NCBI RefSeq assembly: GCF_024448505.1 | Contig: NZ_JAMOHV010000002.1 | Location: 186,001 to 250,000, forward strand | Direction: 5' to 3' | Length of the DNA: 64,000 nucleotides | Source of the DNA: Stutzerimonas degradans | GTDB taxonomy: Bacteria; Pseudomonadota; Gammaproteobacteria; Pseudomonadales; Pseudomonadaceae | Part shown: piece by piece, positions 47,750 through 56,648 of the stretch | Layout of the letters: each line of letters opens with the position of its first letter | Numbering within the stretch: position 1 is the first letter of the stretch | Program-made: the position numbers and the translations under genes | Notes under the pieces: model-generated | The model's database searches: none | What the model saw: only the letters and a program-made list of their open reading frames with translations | What the model was told of the DNA's origin: nothing

Positions 47750-48244
47750 TCAGTTCTCCAGATCGATGGGGTCTTGCAGGTTGAGGGTTATGCGGGTGGC
47801 GGAAGTGGCGGCGCCGAGCAGCACGCAGTAGCCATCTGCGGGTGCCGTTTGGGTAAGGCTGCCGTTGGCGCCGAGGTAGATGCGCCCCGGCTGCCAGCTC
47901 CAGCTGTTGTCATCCAGCACGCCGGAGCGCTGCACGTTGACGGGGCCGCCAGCCGGCGCGGCGGTGAGCGAGAGGCCTAGCAGCAGATCGATGTGGGCGG
48001 CGTCGCGGTAGTCGAGCGCACGGACAAGGCCGTCCAGCTCGTACACCGCACGCAGCGCGCTGAGGGTTTCGCCGGCAATGCGTTGCAGGGCGCTGCCACC
48101 GGTTGGTCCGGGTGGGCCGGGCGGCCCTTGCTCGCCGACCGTGACGACGCTCGTATCTTCATCCGGCTCCAGCGCCACGGCGTACTCGACGCCGGCCTCG
48201 ATGACCAGCACCTCCGGGTCGCCGCAGATTGCTACGGTGCTCAT
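47750..48244 (-). CDS. Phage structural protein with collagen-like segment
   Basis: 164-residue protein. Residues around 40-50 read GEQGPPGPPGPTG, a short collagen-like Gly-X-Y run, between an N-terminal beta domain and a C-terminal beta domain. Collagen-like runs in phage fibres help trimers form. The exact role is unknown. Its ATG overlaps the upstream gene stop by four bases. Confidence 0.65.
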   Translation of the reverse strand: MSTVAICGDPEVLVIEAGVEYAVALEPDEDTSVVTVGEQGPPGPPGPTGGSALQRIAGETLSALRAVYELDGLVRALDYRDAAHIDLLLGLSLTAAPAGGPVNVQRSGVLDDNSWSWQPGRIYLGANGSLTQTAPADGYCVLLGAATSATRITLNLQDPIDLEN

Positions 48245-48816
48245 ACGGTCACCTCGCGGCTGACGGTGACGGCCCCCTGCAGGTAGCGCTGAACGGTGCC
48301 GTCCGGGAATTGCACCTCGAGGTCATACACGCCATCGGTCCATGTCAGCGCGGCGGTTTGCGCGGCGCTGAGGGTGCGGGTGATCGTGCCCAGGCCGGTG
48401 ATGGCGAGCGCGCCGTTCTCGGTGGTCAGCTCCAGCAGCACGGCGCCGCCGAGTTGGGCGCGGATCTGCATGCGTGCAGTGGCGCCGGTGAGGTCCACGG
48501 GAGGCTTGTAGATCAGCTGCCCGCCGCTGGGCGAGAGGCAGAAGGCGGACAGTGCGTTGATTTCCAGCGTGGCGGCATCCACGACCGTGACGCGGTGCGG
48601 TGACTCACGGGTCGAGCGATTAACACCCTGCATGCCGTTGACGCCCTCCACCCAAGCCAGCCAGCTGCCCGGCAAGCCGTGATCGACGGTGAGCCGAAGG
48701 GGTGACCCGCTGATGCCAGTGATCGGACGGTATTCGTAGCGCGGCTGCATCAGCCGCAGGGTGTCGCGCAGGGTCGAGCCCTGAACGATGTGCAGATCAA
48801 TGATGGCGGGGCGCAT
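48241..48816 (-). CDS. Phage tail-region protein, beta-rich
   Basis: 191-residue protein of unknown function. The C-terminal half (GVYDLEVQFPDGTVQRYLQG) looks like a small beta-sandwich seen in BppU-like tail proteins that sit at baseplates; this link is tentative. It lies in the tail tip operon, coupled to its neighbour by ATGA overlap. Confidence 0.6.
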   Translation of the reverse strand: MRPAIIDLHIVQGSTLRDTLRLMQPRYEYRPITGISGSPLRLTVDHGLPGSWLAWVEGVNGMQGVNRSTRESPHRVTVVDAATLEINALSAFCLSPSGGQLIYKPPVDLTGATARMQIRAQLGGAVLLELTTENGALAITGLGTITRTLSAAQTAALTWTDGVYDLEVQFPDGTVQRYLQGAVTVSREVTV

Positions 48817-48818
48817 GG

Positions 48819-49454
48819 CTACACCTCCTCTAGCCAGATGCCGTAGGTCTGGCCGGCCACCATTGATGAGAGGCCTTCGACCGTGACAATGGTGTAGCTC
48901 GATGCGATCAGATCGAGAGCAATCCAGTCCATCCCGGCAGGCATGAGGCCGTCTATGCGAATACGCACAGTCGCGCTGATCTGTGCATCGATCTGGAAGG
49001 TAATCGTGGTATTGGTGGCGCCCTGCTCCGTCGTCAGCATGAGGATTCCTCGATCCACGCCGCCGAGAGAGATGGTCGCGGGAGTCAGTGCCCCGTAGGC
49101 CCCGTCTTGGAATCCGGCGCCAGCCCCGCTCGCCGCAGCTGTCAATTGATATGGCGCCACGCCAGATCCCTCCAGAGCCTCCACGCGCGCGAACAGATCA
49201 GCCAAAAGGCCAGCCGTGACTGCGCAGTAGATGACGCTGTCAGTCGGCCAGTCCTGATCGGTCGTGCCTTCCAGCCCGCGGGCCAGCGTTGCGGTACCGC
49301 CTGCTACCGTCGCGCCAACGATCTCCCAGCGGGTCGGCGTGAACTTCGAGTCGGCCAGCGTTAGTCGGAAGTCGCCGTCTGGCAGATTCAGCGCGAGCGA
49401 TGTTGCGCCAGACGCCAGCGTTACCGACTGGCTCCAGTTGTTGATGAATTGCAT
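48819..49454 (-). CDS. Phage tail-region protein
   Basis: 211-residue beta-rich protein, unknown family. It begins MQFINNWSQSVTLASGATSL and contains ARGLEGTTDQDWPTDSVIYC, a motif seen in tail hypothetical proteins of Pseudomonas siphophages. It is part of the tail tip operon, nine bases after the large tail protein. Confidence 0.6.
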   Translation of the reverse strand: MQFINNWSQSVTLASGATSLALNLPDGDFRLTLADSKFTPTRWEIVGATVAGGTATLARGLEGTTDQDWPTDSVIYCAVTAGLLADLFARVEALEGSGVAPYQLTAAASGAGAGFQDGAYGALTPATISLGGVDRGILMLTTEQGATNTTITFQIDAQISATVRIRIDGLMPAGMDWIALDLIASSYTIVTVEGLSSMVAGQTYGIWLEEV

Positions 49455-49463
49455 GGGTGTTCC

Positions 49464-51029
49464 TCAGACGTAGCAGACGGGTACCGTGTCGCGCGCAAAT
49501 GCTCCTGTGACCGGGCAAAGGCTCGCGTAGGCAAGGCGGTCGTAGGTGCCGGGGTCGCCGGATTTATCGATCTGGAGCGGCGGAACTGTGATCGCTCCTG
49601 ACGGGCCGGCGATCGGTGTCGCGTAGTGGAAGCTGGAAGCACCGTCGTCGACTTGCCCCGGCCGGAACCAGCTCACCGATCCGTATAGCTGCGCGCTGTA
49701 GCGGTACGGGCAAGGCTGCAAGTAACGCCAGGGTACGCCAGGCTCTGACCACCATTGCTGAAGTCTTCGGCCTACGCGCGGCGCAACCTCACTGTAGAAG
49801 CCGTAGGTGTAAAGGCCACCCATGAAAACCGTTTCCGGCGTGCCGCTGGATGATGTTGCGAACGAGGCGCCTGGCGTGCACGTAATCTGCACCGAGTAAT
49901 CGCGAGTGGCTGTTGCGTCGACGTAGATCAGTGTCTCGGATGATGTCTCGGTGATTTGCAACTGGTCGCTGGCGAGCACTGCGCCGCCGAGGCGGTAGGT
50001 CATGCTGAGCGTGCTTGTCCAGGACTGCTCCAGTTCAAAGGTGCCGTTGAACTGCTGGCCTTCTGGAATTGAAGTAGGCCCGGTATAGATCAGTGGCACG
50101 GACGACCAGGTGGTTATGGCGCGGTGCTCTAGGGTCAACTCCTGAACGGCCCCGGCCGCGCTGTAAAGCATGCCGACCACCCACCCAGAGAATCCGCTTT
50201 CCTCGCCTGACGTGACTACGTTGTGTGTCGCCAGAGTCGCCGCGATATCGCCGCCAGGTACCTGCGACACGGTGTGCGATCCGTCTGGCTCGCGATTTAG
50301 GTAGTAGTTGTCCACGGAAAGAGTCGTCGGCTGATCAACGTACGTGCCAAGCGTTTGCGTTCTGGTTTTGCGCACCACAACCGACGGGATGCAGCTGGAA
50401 CCCGCCCCGCTCAGCGTGATCTCCACCCAGCCAACGGGGCGCCAGCGCCAGAACAGCTCGAACGGCTGCGAGTACTCGACGGACACCTCGAACATGGCGC
50501 CATTGCCTGTGGGGCTGGTGTGGTAACGGCGCAGGCGGGTGCCGGTGGTACCGGTTAGCTGCGGCGTCGACTGCCCCATGTTCGGTACGGTCACGTTGTA
50601 GGTGTACGCCTCCGGCTCGCCACCCAGCACACCAAAGCGCGCGAGGGTGACAGTGCAGACTCCGCCGCTGACATGTGCAGATGACAGGTCCGTCGTGACC
50701 AGCCAGCGCGCACCGGCTGGGTCGATGTATATCCACCCTGGCAACTCTGCGCCGTAAAGCTGGTTGCCGGACAAGATGGCCTGCGTCCACCATTCCAGCC
50801 CTGCGGCGGCGTCGTCAGCGGCCTGCTCCGGCGTGCGAGTGATGCCGGGCGCGTTCGGGTGGGCAATAAGCGCAGTGCTTCCGCGCTGCCAATGCTCTCC
50901 GCTCGGCTGCGGATAGGGCATGGTCGCTGCGTTCGGCAGGGTCAACAGACCTTCCCTGACAAGTCCGTGGTACGGGTTCCCCCGCAACGCTGTCGGCCTG
51001 CCAAGGTTCAGCGATAGCGAATCCGTCAT
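49464..51029 (-). CDS. Large phage tail tip protein
   Basis: 521-residue protein with an Asn/Gly/Ser-rich, beta-strand-rich sequence and no recognised enzyme motif. Its size and its place after the tape measure and two hub-like genes suggest a tip or hub component. The start (MTDSLSLNLGRP) overlaps the upstream stop by four bases. Confidence 0.62.
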   Translation of the reverse strand: MTDSLSLNLGRPTALRGNPYHGLVREGLLTLPNAATMPYPQPSGEHWQRGSTALIAHPNAPGITRTPEQAADDAAAGLEWWTQAILSGNQLYGAELPGWIYIDPAGARWLVTTDLSSAHVSGGVCTVTLARFGVLGGEPEAYTYNVTVPNMGQSTPQLTGTTGTRLRRYHTSPTGNGAMFEVSVEYSQPFELFWRWRPVGWVEITLSGAGSSCIPSVVVRKTRTQTLGTYVDQPTTLSVDNYYLNREPDGSHTVSQVPGGDIAATLATHNVVTSGEESGFSGWVVGMLYSAAGAVQELTLEHRAITTWSSVPLIYTGPTSIPEGQQFNGTFELEQSWTSTLSMTYRLGGAVLASDQLQITETSSETLIYVDATATRDYSVQITCTPGASFATSSSGTPETVFMGGLYTYGFYSEVAPRVGRRLQQWWSEPGVPWRYLQPCPYRYSAQLYGSVSWFRPGQVDDGASSFHYATPIAGPSGAITVPPLQIDKSGDPGTYDRLAYASLCPVTGAFARDTVPVCYV

Positions 51030-51475
51030 GGCTGGGCAAACTCCATCACTACCGGTTCACCATTGGCATCGTGCATGGTGATTTTTTTCAACGGCTCAAC
51101 ATCCAGGCTGATCAGGCCGTCGCTACTGGTAAGGGTGATTCCCGCGTGATACTCGCGTGCCAGGGTTGCGCCAGCGCCTGAAGCGCCCTCGATCAACGGG
51201 CTGGCAATGCCGGCCGTAGTTGCCGCGCGCGGCTTGTAGGGCGCGCTGCTGCGCTGCGCCGGAATCGAGCCGACCGGGTCAAGGCGTTTCAGTGGGCGCG
51301 ACTGGCGCGGCGGGCGCACGAGGCTGTTGATGTCCTCGACAACCGCCTCACCGCGCCGCTCTGCCTCGATCTGCCGACCGATGGCGCGGCGCTCTGCCTC
51401 AATCTGACTGCCGATGTTGCGACGGGACTGCTCGTTGGCGCGGCCAATGGCTCGGCGCTCATCTCCTAAGGCCAT
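51026..51475 (-). CDS. Small tail protein with repeated ERRAIGR helix
   Basis: 149-residue protein. The N-terminal third holds three similar heptad-like units (DERRAIGRANE, EAERRAIGRQI, EAERRGEAV), a likely coiled coil. The C-terminal half has beta-rich sequence (YHAGITLTSSDGLISLDVEP). It may link two tip proteins. The function is not known. Confidence 0.62.
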   Translation of the reverse strand: MALGDERRAIGRANEQSRRNIGSQIEAERRAIGRQIEAERRGEAVVEDINSLVRPPRQSRPLKRLDPVGSIPAQRSSAPYKPRAATTAGIASPLIEGASGAGATLAREYHAGITLTSSDGLISLDVEPLKKITMHDANGEPVVMEFAQP

Positions 51476-51478
51476 GTC

Positions 51479-53158
51479 TTACATCTCCAGCAGGTCATTC
51501 GGGACGCCGACGCGAAACAGCGTGGCAGCGGTCAGCGGCAGCTCATCCCGCACGGTGTCGGGAATCTCCGGCGCTTCCAGATCGAACCGCCGCGGGTACT
51601 GTTCACCCAGACCGCCGCCCGACCAGTTGCCGGAGAAACCCAGTTTCGTCTCGTCGTATGGCGGGTCTTCCAGCCGTCCGCCGATCTGGGTCGGCAATGC
51701 AATGCTTGCGCCCTCGCCCGGGTCTATCGGGGTAGCGCCGAGCCGCGCCGGCATGATCAGCGGGTCGCTCGTGCCGCCGCCGCGCATGATCGCGATGCTG
51801 ATCGCAGTCATGGCCGAGCCTGACGCCAGATCGAACGTATCGACCACCCGCCGGCACTTGCCCCTGGCGCGAACGCCGGAGCAGTCCAGTTCGAGGGTGT
51901 GGATCAGGTCGATACCCAGCGCCATGCTGGCTGGCACCTGCCAGCTGAGTACGGTTTCACGGCTGGCGGCGAGCAGTTCCGTCACGCCCTGGTTGGCGAC
52001 CACATCGAATACTGCGGCGCGGCGCGCCTCGTCGAACTCGTCCTGATAGGCAGTTGCAACGCCGGCCATATCGCCATCAGTCCACTCCACCGCCGCCGTG
52101 CTTTCAATCTGCAGTGTGGCGCCCTGACGCTGTACGACCTGCGTCGCCGCAACCTCGCCGGCTGGCAATGCGAGCGTCAGCGTGTAGGTCTCGGTGACCG
52201 TCTGCACCCAGCGCCGGCCACCGGTGATGCCGGTACCGATGACCAGATCGTCGAAGTTGTTGATCCACGGCGAGCCGGTGCCGCAGGGATCTGGCGCACT
52301 CAGCGGCGCGGTGACGTAGCTCTCGCTGACGATTGCGAACCCGGCGCCCGTGACTGCGCTTTGCACCATGTCGATGGTGGGCAGATCGTGCGCATCCAGA
52401 CGCCAATCGCAGAACGAACCGGCCGGCACGAGCCAGGTGTAGTGCTGGTTGCGCTGCCATAGGCGGTCATAGCGGTAGCTGAGTTCGATCTCGATGCGAT
52501 TGGTGGTGCTGGACAGATCAGACTGCTGCAGCTGCAAGGTCTGATAGGCCACGGTGCCCTCGCCGAATACGAAATGCGGAGCGCCGGCGTACCAGCTGGT
52601 GACGCGCAGCTCGCCGGTTGGCGCGCAGTCCAGACTGACCGGCCGGGTGCTCAGGCGTTCAAGCGCATAGTCCCAGTGGCTGCGCCCCTCAATCGGCTCG
52701 AACACGTCCGCTGACCAGTAGCCGCCGACCAACGCATCGATGGCCGCAACGGTCATGCCCTCGACGCGCTGCTGCAGCTGGTCTGAGCATTCACAGCTCA
52801 GCAGGCGGGTGACCGGGTTCCAGTCGGCGCGGCTGACCTGGCCGGTGAAGCGCCGCGCTTCGGTCGTGTTGCCCGCGCTCGTGGTGATGTAGTCGATGGT
52901 GACGCTGCGGCCCTTCCAGTCCGGTGGCACAACGGGCGCGCCCGGCGCGACGAACAGGTCGAAGCCGGCAATGCCCGCGGCGGCCTCCTCCCGGTCGATC
53001 GTTACTGCGCCGGTGAGCTGGGCCGTGAGGTTCTCGCCGCCCACCAGCACCCGCAGCGCCCAGACGAACGATTGGCCACGCACCACATATACCGGCTCAG
53101 CCGCACCGCCCGGCAGGCTATTGAGCGGCCCGGAGTTGAGGGGCGATCCGTTGAGCAT
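51479..53158 (-). CDS. Phage tail hub / tip protein
   Basis: 559-residue protein. The mid-region (RRFTGQVSRADWNPVTRLLS, ECSDQLQQRV) resembles hub proteins of siphovirus tails that form the tip below the tape measure. Its ATG (MLNGSPLNSGPLN) overlaps the stop of the preceding gene; the longer open frame upstream is a shadow. Hub assignment is by order and by fold resemblance. Confidence 0.65.
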   Translation of the reverse strand: MLNGSPLNSGPLNSLPGGAAEPVYVVRGQSFVWALRVLVGGENLTAQLTGAVTIDREEAAAGIAGFDLFVAPGAPVVPPDWKGRSVTIDYITTSAGNTTEARRFTGQVSRADWNPVTRLLSCECSDQLQQRVEGMTVAAIDALVGGYWSADVFEPIEGRSHWDYALERLSTRPVSLDCAPTGELRVTSWYAGAPHFVFGEGTVAYQTLQLQQSDLSSTTNRIEIELSYRYDRLWQRNQHYTWLVPAGSFCDWRLDAHDLPTIDMVQSAVTGAGFAIVSESYVTAPLSAPDPCGTGSPWINNFDDLVIGTGITGGRRWVQTVTETYTLTLALPAGEVAATQVVQRQGATLQIESTAAVEWTDGDMAGVATAYQDEFDEARRAAVFDVVANQGVTELLAASRETVLSWQVPASMALGIDLIHTLELDCSGVRARGKCRRVVDTFDLASGSAMTAISIAIMRGGGTSDPLIMPARLGATPIDPGEGASIALPTQIGGRLEDPPYDETKLGFSGNWSGGGLGEQYPRRFDLEAPEIPDTVRDELPLTAATLFRVGVPNDLLEM

Positions 53159-53664
53159 CAGGTTTCTTCCCAGGTGATGGACCAGCTGTGGCTGGCGGTG
53201 CCTGAATCCTGCGTTTCGGATGGGCGGCGCGCCTTGACGCTGTAGACCGGCATCCAGCAGACCCGGTAAAGCGTCGCTCCGGCCACGGCCGCGAGGGTCG
53301 CAACGCCGTCGAGCAAATTGCAGGCGGTGTTGACCCAGGCGCCGCCGACCAGCGCTTGCCCCCACGGCGCAACATCCGGCCGGGGCGTGCCACGCACGGT
53401 ATGCACGAGGCCGGCTCCGGCGATGCTTTGCACTTTCGTTGATCTGAGTTCCAGCGGCTGGCTGTAGTCCAGCCCGTGAAGCCCTGGCGGCATCCAGCCG
53501 GCTCCACTGATGGAGCCAGACATGCGCTCCCAATGAGTCATGGACACCAGCGCGCCGTCACTCATGCGCAGGGAGGTTTCGCCGCCGATGGGCTCCTCGC
53601 TCAAAACCGGGGCGCCAGAATGCAGCTCGAGCGGAATGCCTCCGAGCATGATCGGGGTTGTCAT
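53158..53664 (-). CDS. Phage distal tail-like protein
   Basis: 168-residue protein (MTTPIMLGGIPLELHSGAPV). Its place, first gene after the tape measure unit, is where siphophages keep the distal tail protein, and the N-terminal beta segment fits that family loosely. It is separated from the tape measure by a terminator, so it may depend on late antitermination. Confidence 0.6.
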   Translation of the reverse strand: MTTPIMLGGIPLELHSGAPVLSEEPIGGETSLRMSDGALVSMTHWERMSGSISGAGWMPPGLHGLDYSQPLELRSTKVQSIAGAGLVHTVRGTPRPDVAPWGQALVGGAWVNTACNLLDGVATLAAVAGATLYRVCWMPVYSVKARRPSETQDSGTASHSWSITWEET

Positions 53665-53682
53665 GGGTTAACTCCGGGCATC

Positions 53683-53705
53683 AAAAAGCCCGCGCGTGGC
53701 GGGCT
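53683..53705 (-). terminator. Terminator between tape-measure unit and tail-tip genes
   Basis: Stem AGCCCGC / GCGGGCT (53687-53693 with 53699-53705), followed on the minus strand by five T. It lies just beyond a 55-codon gene. Confidence 0.8.
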
Positions 53706-53732
53706 ATGCAGGCTTTGAAAGCGAGGCTCGGC

Positions 53733-53900
53733 TTACGGCTTTGGATCAGTCGAAGGGCCAGCCAGTATTTTATCGAGGGCCTCCCTTATGTCGTGAGGGA
53801 GTGCGTAGTGATCATCGTCGTACGCTATCGAATCATCACGCTCCACTATTCGCCGCAACAGTTCAGTCGGCACCAACTTGTAGTCTGTAGGGTTTCCCAT
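53733..53900 (-). CDS. Small acidic hypothetical protein after tape measure
   Basis: 55-residue protein (MGNPTDYKLVPTELLRR). ATG at 53900 has a GGAG site. It resembles short phage proteins with the ERDDSIAYDDDHYALP segment of unknown function, and is followed by its own terminator. It is perhaps a small regulatory or cargo gene. Confidence 0.6.
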   Translation of the reverse strand: MGNPTDYKLVPTELLRRIVERDDSIAYDDDHYALPHDIREALDKILAGPSTDPKP

Positions 53901-53910
53901 ATTTGCTCCG

Positions 53911-56049
53911 TCATCTGTGAGTCCGGCCGAGCTTCCTGGCTGCCATTCGCAACTGATCAAGCTGGCCGGCATCAGTGAACACCTGGAACGTGTCGCCGCC
54001 AAGATTGAAGTCGACCGAACCGAGGTTGCGCGGTGCAGTGTCCAGGCTGGCTACCGTTCCGACAAAGCCGCCATCGGCGAAACGCGGGATCGGAATGCCG
54101 CGGTTGAGCATGTCGAGCGCATGCTTGCCCAGCTTGCGAACCGCAGCAGCCCGGATGACATACTCGCCATTGGAGAGCAGCGCCGGGATGCTGTCGCTGG
54201 TTCCGGTACCGGGGCCGCGGATCAGGCCGCCAGTGGCAAAGCCGGACGGTTCAGGACCTGGGTCTTGCAGGGTGTAGGGCTGCGTAAAGTCGTTGGCAGC
54301 CACTCTGACAGGGATGACCAGTTGCTGCCCTAGCTGCTCCGCAAGCTGCTGAATCTGGCTCTTCACGCCGTTGAGGCTTTCCTCATCCATCTTGAAACTG
54401 ATCGGCGCATCCTTGAGCTTGTCGGCTTGCTTCTTCAGAGCGTCCATCTCGTCGCGAATGGACTTGATCTTCGCCTCCGCGTTGCTCTGCTCGATGTCGT
54501 TGGCGGCCAGTTCGATATCCTGCAGCTCTCCGATGAAGCCGGCAAAGCCGTAGGTGTTCTCGCCGGCCGCGGCCAGATCCTGCAGCATCTTGAGCGCTGC
54601 CTGCGCCTGCGCCTTGGCGCCCTCCACATCACCGGCCTGTAGAGCCTGTCGAGCGCCTACCTTCAGGGACTGCGCAGCACCGTAAGACGCATCACCTTGC
54701 CCGTTCAGGCCGGACAGCGCCTCGCGGTAGCGCGCCTCAATCTTCAGGCGTTCATCGCGTACTTTCTTGAGCTCGGAAAGCGCCGTCTTTTCAGCAGAAA
54801 CCAGGCGCTTTGCACCATCCTCAGCTTGTTTGACCAGTTCGTCGCGCGTGGCCTTGAGCGCGGTGACGTACTCGCGCTGACTTGCGATTTCCCCCTGGCG
54901 GGTCGCCTCGGCGGCTGACGCCGCCAAGTCTGCCGCCACCTGAAGCTCAGCATTCATGCCGGCTTGCTCGGCGACGATAGCGGTACGCAGCGCAACCAGC
55001 GCATCCTTCTTGGCCTGCAGCTCCTCTGGTGAGAACAGCAGCCCGTCGATTGTGGTGCTCAGGCCAGTACCCTGAAGGCTGCGGTCGAGATCGGCGATCT
55101 GTTGGTCTATCTGATCCAGTTCAGTGACCATTCCCGCCGAATTCGCAGCAACAAAGGCAATGCGCTTGCCGAGGCCAACGAATTCGGATGCGCCCTCAAC
55201 TGCCGTTCCGGCCAGCTTCGCAAGCGCAGAGGCCAACGCTACCAGGTTGTCGACTACCACCGGGTCGCTCAGGGTATCAGCGAGGGACTTGATAGCGTCC
55301 ACCAGCGGCTGCGTGTCAGCCTGACCGATCGCCCTGTTCCAGCTATCGGTCAGTTCCGTCATGGCGCCGCCAACGGTTTGCGGCAGCGACTCGGCCTCCC
55401 GACGTAGCGTGTCCAGCTGGCCGACCAACGCATCGGTCACGACATCAGCGGTCAGCTCGCCCTGCGCGGCCATCTCCTTCAGCGCGCCAATCGGCACACC
55501 GAGCGAGTCGGCCAGCGCTTGCATCAGGCGCGGCGCTTGTTCGGCCACGCTGTTGAACTCGTCGCCACGCAGCGCACCAGAGCCCAGCGCCTGAGCGAAC
55601 TGGATGACTCCGTTCTCCGCTTCCTGAGCCGAAGCACCGGACACGCGGAACGAGGTGGCAACCGCTTCGGTTACTTGCAGGATTTCTTCCTGACTGCGCC
55701 CCGCTTCTTTCAGCGGGCGACTGACGCGGCCATACAGGGTCGCGAGCGACTCCAGCGGCGTCTGCGTAGCCTGTGCAATACGGCGAAGCTCGGTCTGCGC
55801 CGTGTTGAACTCTTCCTGCGACTCGGTTGCCAGGCGCAGGCGTGCATTCATCAGGCTGTATCCATCCGCCGCATTGGCGATGCCGCGAATCGCGCCAGCC
55901 AGCGCCGAGACGGAGAACACGCCAACCAGAGCCTTGCCTGCGGCGGCCAGCTTGCTGTTCATGGTTTCGATCTGGCCGTTGACCTCATCGAATGCACGCT
56001 TGGTGTTGTTCTTGCCATCGATGACCAGCTGAGTCTTTACGGTAGCCAT
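53911..56049 (-). CDS. Tail tape measure protein
   Basis: 712-residue protein that sets tail length and helps DNA ejection. The N-terminal motif ALVGVFSVSALAGAIRGI and the following tape-measure domain (QFAQALGSGALRGDEFNSV) are typical. Long coiled coils fill the middle, and the C-terminus has FATGGLIRGPGTGTSDSIPA and LSNGEYVIRAAAVRKLG. The ATG overlaps the stop of the frameshift extension. Confidence 0.93.
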   Translation of the reverse strand: MATVKTQLVIDGKNNTKRAFDEVNGQIETMNSKLAAAGKALVGVFSVSALAGAIRGIANAADGYSLMNARLRLATESQEEFNTAQTELRRIAQATQTPLESLATLYGRVSRPLKEAGRSQEEILQVTEAVATSFRVSGASAQEAENGVIQFAQALGSGALRGDEFNSVAEQAPRLMQALADSLGVPIGALKEMAAQGELTADVVTDALVGQLDTLRREAESLPQTVGGAMTELTDSWNRAIGQADTQPLVDAIKSLADTLSDPVVVDNLVALASALAKLAGTAVEGASEFVGLGKRIAFVAANSAGMVTELDQIDQQIADLDRSLQGTGLSTTIDGLLFSPEELQAKKDALVALRTAIVAEQAGMNAELQVAADLAASAAEATRQGEIASQREYVTALKATRDELVKQAEDGAKRLVSAEKTALSELKKVRDERLKIEARYREALSGLNGQGDASYGAAQSLKVGARQALQAGDVEGAKAQAQAALKMLQDLAAAGENTYGFAGFIGELQDIELAANDIEQSNAEAKIKSIRDEMDALKKQADKLKDAPISFKMDEESLNGVKSQIQQLAEQLGQQLVIPVRVAANDFTQPYTLQDPGPEPSGFATGGLIRGPGTGTSDSIPALLSNGEYVIRAAAVRKLGKHALDMLNRGIPIPRFADGGFVGTVASLDTAPRNLGSVDFNLGGDTFQVFTDAGQLDQLRMAARKLGRTHR

Positions 56050-56590
56050 CAGGCGAAGTCCTTGAGTAAGCGTTTGAAGTCTTCAGGCTTGGCGTTAGCC
56101 GCCCGCGCGGCGATGAGCGCGACCCGGTTCGCAGCGCGGTCCTCTTTGTCGATAGCCGCGAGGAATACTTCGATCTGCTGCAGGTTGTAGTCCTGCACGG
56201 CAGCTAGATCATGGCCGGCGCCAATCAGTCGCTGGACGACGGAGCCCCACTCAGCGCCCTTACCATTGCCGGCAGGGCTTCGCCGAAAAAACTGGAATTG
56301 ACCCGCACTACCTCGACGAGCAGTTGCACGCAAACGGTCGCTGGGAGAAACCACAACTGCCAGCGCTTGAGGCTGGTGGTCACCAGCAGAACCTTGCGCA
56401 ACTCGCGGCTGTGCGTGGCGGCATAGCGATTGATCTGCTGCACGCTGGCCTGACTGAACAGCTCGACCAGGGCGCCGGCCGACTTGCCGTAGCGCTCGAA
56501 GTGGCGCAGCTTCACCGGCAGGATCTGCACGTCACGCCCCATCACCTCGACGGTGACCGGCTCTGGAAACAGGATTTTCAGGTCGCTCAT
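56049..56590 (-). CDS. Tail assembly chaperone GT fusion (via -1 frameshift)
   Basis: Frameshift product: the first 102 residues of G, up to NSSFF, then 78 residues in the -1 frame (RRSPAGNGKGAEWGSV through KPEDFKRLLKDFA), about 180 in all. The T frame has no start codon and ribosome site of its own, and the slippery site lies in the overlap. In lambda the analogous gpGT recruits tail tube and tape measure during assembly. Evidence is sequence and order only. Confidence 0.82.
56225..56590 (-). CDS. Tail assembly chaperone G
   Basis: 121-residue protein (MSDLKILFPEPVTVEVMG), product of normal reading. The position between tail tube and tape measure is that of lambda gpG. Most ribosomes should make this form, and a minority the GT fusion. 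Confidence 0.84.
   Translation of the reverse strand: MSDLKILFPEPVTVEVMGRDVQILPVKLRHFERYGKSAGALVELFSQASVQQINRYAATHSRELRKVLLVTTSLKRWQLWFLPATVCVQLLVEVVRVNSSFFGEALPAMVRALSGAPSSSD
56285..56291 (-). other. -1 ribosomal frameshift slippery heptamer
   Basis: On the minus strand T TTT TTC, in the correct phase (codons AGT TTT TTC, Ser-Phe-Phe). This is an X XXY YYZ heptamer. Reading shifts into the frame ending at 56049. Confidence 0.85.
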
Positions 56591-56605
56591 GCCAAACTCC
56601 GGGCA

Positions 56606-56629
56606 ATAAAAAACCCGCCGTGGCGGGTT
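56606..56629 (-). terminator. Terminator between cargo pair and tail chaperones
   Basis: Stem AACCCGCC / GGCGGGTT (56612-56619 with 56622-56629), loop GT, followed on the minus strand by T. It ends the cargo unit upstream of G/GT. Confidence 0.85.
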
Positions 56630-56648
56630 GTAATGAAACGCCTGCCGC

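Noticed and set aside
56049-56354. Separate 101-codon gene before the tape measure
   Set aside because: No good start or ribosome site; the in-phase slippery heptamer explains it as the T part of a G/GT fusion.
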